A DNA stretch of 10,213 nt from JAAYJR01 sp964545315 (lineage in GTDB: Bacteria > Bacteroidota > Bacteroidia > Bacteroidales > Prolixibacteraceae), in contig CAZJGI010000108.1 in assembly GCA_964545315.1 (NCBI GenBank), positions 1-10,213 of the forward strand. Direction: 5' to 3'. The notes below the pieces were generated by a model that saw only the letters and a program-made list of their open reading frames with translations, was not told the DNA's origin and did not search any database. A program made the position numbers and the translations under genes. Positions 7,460 through 10,213 of the stretch are shown here, in pieces. Every line of letters begins with the position of its first letter. The first letter of the stretch is position 1.

Positions 7460-8664
7460 TTAAAACTAAAATTTCAAGAATTTCCAATGAGACTGAAGTC
7501 AAACATATTCGCTGGTTGAGACTTTTTTCTGGCTCTTATTTTGCTTGTTTTTATTACTCAGTTATCTGTTTACTTTTATTAAACAGCTGCGAAAAAAACT
7601 CCGATCAAAAATTTGGGAGTGCAGTTCCTGTTACTGTTATTGCTGAGGACAAGCCTTTGACATTTTCGTATGATGCAGGTATAAAAATATGGGATATTAA
7701 TAATATTACTGACAGGGAAAAGACCCGCATTGAATTTCCGCATTTGGCTTGGTTTAAAGGGCACTTATATTGCTCTTTCCGTGAAGGAGAGATACACGGG
7801 AACCACATTTCCGGCCGGGGGAGAGTCATTCGGTCAGCAGATGGAATTAATTGGGAAACAGTCGGTTTATTTGAGTCACCAACCGGTGATGTCAGGGATC
7901 CGCGTCTTTCAGTTTCTACAGATGGAATTCTTGTGCTTAATGCCTCTATTGCATATATTGAGGATGTTGCTCCGTTTCAGGTCGTTGACGGGCAGACTGT
8001 AACCCGCCAGTCTGTAACATGGCTTTCTGCTGATGGTATCACCTGGAGTGGCCCTTATTCATGCCCAACAGGAATCAATACCTGGCGATGGGATGTAGCC
8101 TGGCATAAAGGAATTGGATATAGTATAGGATATAGCGGTAAAGATTCCGGTGGTACCCTTTACCGTACATCTGACGGTAAAATCTGGCAATCTGTTAAAG
8201 AGAGTTTATTCCCGGGGGGACATGGTAATGAAGCGGCTCTTACGTTCGGAGATGATGGTAAACTTTATGTATTGTTACGGGCAGGTCTGGCTTCAAAGGT
8301 GGCTCTGGGTATGAGCAGCTCTCCATACGACCGGGATTGGGAATGGCATGGACTGGATGCATATTGGGATGGACCGGTTAATCGCCAACCTGCTAAGGAG
8401 GTTACAGGTGGTGCAGATCTTGGTGGCCCCAATATAATTACTCTGGAAGACGGCAGACTTTTCGGGGCAGGGAGAGTCAACAGAGAAGAAAACGCAAACT
8501 ATTTTTTAATTGATCCCGTGGAAAAAGTATTGACCAGAGTGGCAGGGGTAAAGAAAGGATCCAGCTATCCCGGTATTGTAGAACAGGAGGGAGATATTTG
8601 GATCAGTTATGTAGAAGGAGGATCTGTGGCAGTTTATATTATGCGATTGAGATTAAAGGACTGA
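7456..8664 (+). CDS. Sialidase-like (BNR/Asp-box) beta-propeller lipoprotein
   Basis: The predicted protein has 402 residues. The N-terminus is an unusually long lipoprotein signal: a charged segment of about 22 residues, a hydrophobic stretch, and lipobox LNSC with Cys45. No later Met offers a shorter signal, so 7456 is kept. The mature part looks like the sialidase/BNR propeller superfamily: Asp-box-like motifs SADGINW (127-133), SADGITW (191-197) and TSDGKIW (238-244), a RIEFPHLAWFKGHLYCSFREG segment near 91-111, GDVRDPR (144-150), HGNEAAL (256-262) and GGPNIITLEDGRLFGAGR (323-340). Arg91, Arg109 and Arg340 are candidates for an arginine-rich active site, but I cannot confirm the GH33 triad or the Tyr/Glu nucleophile pair. 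It may be an exo-sialidase, another exo-glycosidase on this fold, or a binding protein. It is probably surface or periplasmic and acts on the glycan taken up by the PUL. The gene is intact. Confidence 0.82.
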   Translation: MIKTKISRISNETEVKHIRWLRLFSGSYFACFYYSVICLLLLNSCEKNSDQKFGSAVPVTVIAEDKPLTFSYDAGIKIWDINNITDREKTRIEFPHLAWFKGHLYCSFREGEIHGNHISGRGRVIRSADGINWETVGLFESPTGDVRDPRLSVSTDGILVLNASIAYIEDVAPFQVVDGQTVTRQSVTWLSADGITWSGPYSCPTGINTWRWDVAWHKGIGYSIGYSGKDSGGTLYRTSDGKIWQSVKESLFPGGHGNEAALTFGDDGKLYVLLRAGLASKVALGMSSSPYDRDWEWHGLDAYWDGPVNRQPAKEVTGGADLGGPNIITLEDGRLFGAGRVNREENANYFLIDPVEKVLTRVAGVKKGSSYPGIVEQEGDIWISYVEGGSVAVYIMRLRLKD

Positions 8665-8684
8665 TAATTGATGAAATTAATCAG
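8661..8684 (+). terminator. Weak AT-rich hairpin at the sialidase-like stop codon
   Basis: CTGATAATT (8661-8669) pairs with AATTAATCAG (8675-8684) with one bulged base over a five-base loop. The left arm overlaps the TGA stop at 8662-8664. A run of eight T lies further on, at 8703-8710, too far from the stem for a standard intrinsic terminator. The rest of the gap up to 8782 shows nothing recognisable, and the next gene may well be cotranscribed. Confidence 0.2.
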
Positions 8685-8782
8685 AAAAAGATGTAAATTG
8701 AATTTTTTTTGATCAAGATTAGAGTAGGCCATGCTTCGGACTTAAAATTTTTAGGATTAATCATTAGATAATTGAACCAATA

Positions 8783-10213
8783 ATGAAAAATAAGACAAAC
8801 AGCATTTACATCTCATTTTATATTAAGGGATTGATTTACCTTGTTGTTCTGTTATCCATATTTTCTTGTAAGAGTGAGCAGGAACATTTTGAAGAATATA
8901 AACGGTTGAGAGTTGAAAAACTTAATAGAATTCGCCCCTTAATTCATAATAATGATGGTGATGACCATCTTTATCCGCTTAAATCTTCAAAAGAGTTTTT
9001 GGTTCAGAATTTTCTTGACCTCCGGTCTTCAGGATTAGCTGAAATAGATATAAGTACACTGTCTTATTGTACTTCCAGGTCTTTTTCCTTATATACGCAT
9101 AATACTAAAGTTGGTGAATGCTATACAAAAGACTATTATTTAACTGTCAGAAAAAATATTGTTTCTGAGTTACTGAAATTAGGTACTGATCCTCTTCAGG
9201 TAACCTGTAATTTTGCACATGAACATGGCTTTGAGTTCTTTTGGTCAAATCGAATGAACGATACACACGATGCTTCACACACGCCCGATAAACCCCATGC
9301 CCAGTGGAATAAATTTAAAGAAGAACATCCTGAATATCTTTTTGGCAAAGTAGGTGAGAGGTTACCTCATGGCAGGTGGAGCGCAGTTGATTTTTCTCAC
9401 CGGGAGATACGCGATCTGTGCGTGCAATTTTTTACTGAAGTTTGTGAGAACTATGATGTTGACGGTGTGGAACTTGATTTCTTCCGCCATTTATACATTT
9501 TCAAAAATGTAGCCAGGGGAGAAACTGCAACTGAAGAACAGGTTGCAATGTTTACCGATATGGTTTCCCGCATCAGGGAAATGACCGAAAGAGTCGGAAT
9601 GAAAAAAGGTAAGCCTATACTTGTTCTTACCAGGGTTCCTGATTCATTTGAATATTGCCGCAGAGTTGGTATTGATCTTGAGGACTGGATGAAAAAGGGT
9701 TTGATAGATATTGTGGTCGGAGGAGGCTACTTCAGACTTAATCCATGGAATTATTTGGTGGAACAGGGACACAAATATGATGTTAAGGTTTATGCAGATT
9801 TAAGTGAGTCACGAATAAAAAACGAACTTATATCCGGGCTTGACCGTGATCAGGATGCAGTGTACAGGGCTCGTGCTGCTGCTGCCTGGGAGGCAGGAGT
9901 TGACGGAATTTACAGTTTTAATGAATTTAATATGAAAAGGCAATATCTTAGGGAAATAGGAGTGCCTGAAATTTTGAAAAATGCTAATAACTTGTATTTT
10001 GTTACCTATCGTAACCTCAATCCTAATGCTTACCTTAAAGACGGTAAGAATCATTTGGTTTTACCTGTTCTCTCACCCGATAATCAGATACCAATCGGAA
10101 ATGATCCATTGGATTTTATGATTGAAATTGGAGATGAAAAGAATCCTGCAAATACATTTATCATACTTTATGTTAAAGATGTCAAACCGGAAGAACTTGA
10201 GGTTTATATTAAC
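8783..10213 (+). CDS. Glycosidase-like TIM-barrel lipoprotein (GHL10-like), partial at window end
   Basis: The ATG at 8783 opens a frame of 477 codons with no stop before the window edge, so the C-terminus is missing. The start is supported by an upstream in-frame TGA and by a lipoprotein signal with lipobox IFSC (Cys29). The body looks like a glycosyl-hydrolase TIM-barrel of the kind annotated as glycosyl hydrolase-like 10: an HEHGFEFFWSNRMNDTHD segment (146-163), a RWSAVDFSHREIRD segment (198-211), DVDGVELDFFRH (225-236), where Glu230 and Asp232 are catalytic candidates on a strand end, PILVLTRVPD (278-287), and AAAAWEAGVDGIYSFNEFN (365-383). After about residue 400 a beta-rich domain begins, probably a C-terminal beta-sandwich. 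Its place after a sialidase-like gene suggests a shared glycan target. Exact family and substrate are unknown to me. No internal stops are present. Confidence 0.8.
   Translation, partial: MKNKTNSIYISFYIKGLIYLVVLLSIFSCKSEQEHFEEYKRLRVEKLNRIRPLIHNNDGDDHLYPLKSSKEFLVQNFLDLRSSGLAEIDISTLSYCTSRSFSLYTHNTKVGECYTKDYYLTVRKNIVSELLKLGTDPLQVTCNFAHEHGFEFFWSNRMNDTHDASHTPDKPHAQWNKFKEEHPEYLFGKVGERLPHGRWSAVDFSHREIRDLCVQFFTEVCENYDVDGVELDFFRHLYIFKNVARGETATEEQVAMFTDMVSRIREMTERVGMKKGKPILVLTRVPDSFEYCRRVGIDLEDWMKKGLIDIVVGGGYFRLNPWNYLVEQGHKYDVKVYADLSESRIKNELISGLDRDQDAVYRARAAAAWEAGVDGIYSFNEFNMKRQYLREIGVPEILKNANNLYFVTYRNLNPNAYLKDGKNHLVLPVLSPDNQIPIGNDPLDFMIEIGDEKNPANTFIILYVKDVKPEELEVYIN

Overview
The window is AT-rich DNA with five consecutive plus-strand genes that form a typical Bacteroidota (Bacteroidales/Marinilabiliales/Cytophagales-like) polysaccharide utilization locus (PUL). 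The phylum call rests on the SusC/SusD pair, the DUF4959/DUF5126/DUF5000-type lipoprotein that follows it, several short-lipobox lipoprotein signals, and start codons preceded by A/T-rich sequence rather than Shine-Dalgarno motifs.

Layout. 1-585: long non-coding leader with two palindromes and one unusually strong Shine-Dalgarno sequence in front of a three-codon reading frame. 586-3855: SusC-type TonB-dependent transporter, interrupted by an in-frame TAA at 3184-3186. 3870-5801: SusD-type glycan-binding lipoprotein, interrupted by an in-frame TGA at 4194-4196. 5909-7303: intact DUF4959/DUF5126/DUF5000-type surface lipoprotein. 7402-7441: 12-bp perfect stem-loop. 7456-8664: intact lipoprotein with a sialidase-like (BNR/Asp-box) propeller. 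8783 to the window end: lipoprotein with a glycosidase-like TIM-barrel (GHL10-like), cut by the window edge.

How the genes would work together. The SusD-like and DUF5000-type lipoproteins would capture a glycan at the cell surface, the propeller and TIM-barrel lipoproteins would bind or trim it, and the SusC/SusD complex would import oligosaccharides through the outer membrane. The substrate cannot be told from sequence. No regulator (ECF sigma/anti-sigma, hybrid two-component system, SusR) lies in the window.

The most notable observation is that the transporter and its SusD partner, and only these two genes, each carry one premature stop, with the reading frame and family sequence resuming immediately afterwards. 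Each stop is one transition away from the expected codon (CAA to TAA; TGG to TGA). Recent paired pseudogenization, sequence error or DNA damage, and stop readthrough are all possible. I favour nonsense mutation or sequence error. Apart from this, the locus looks like a conventional PUL; I did not find a clearly new type of system.
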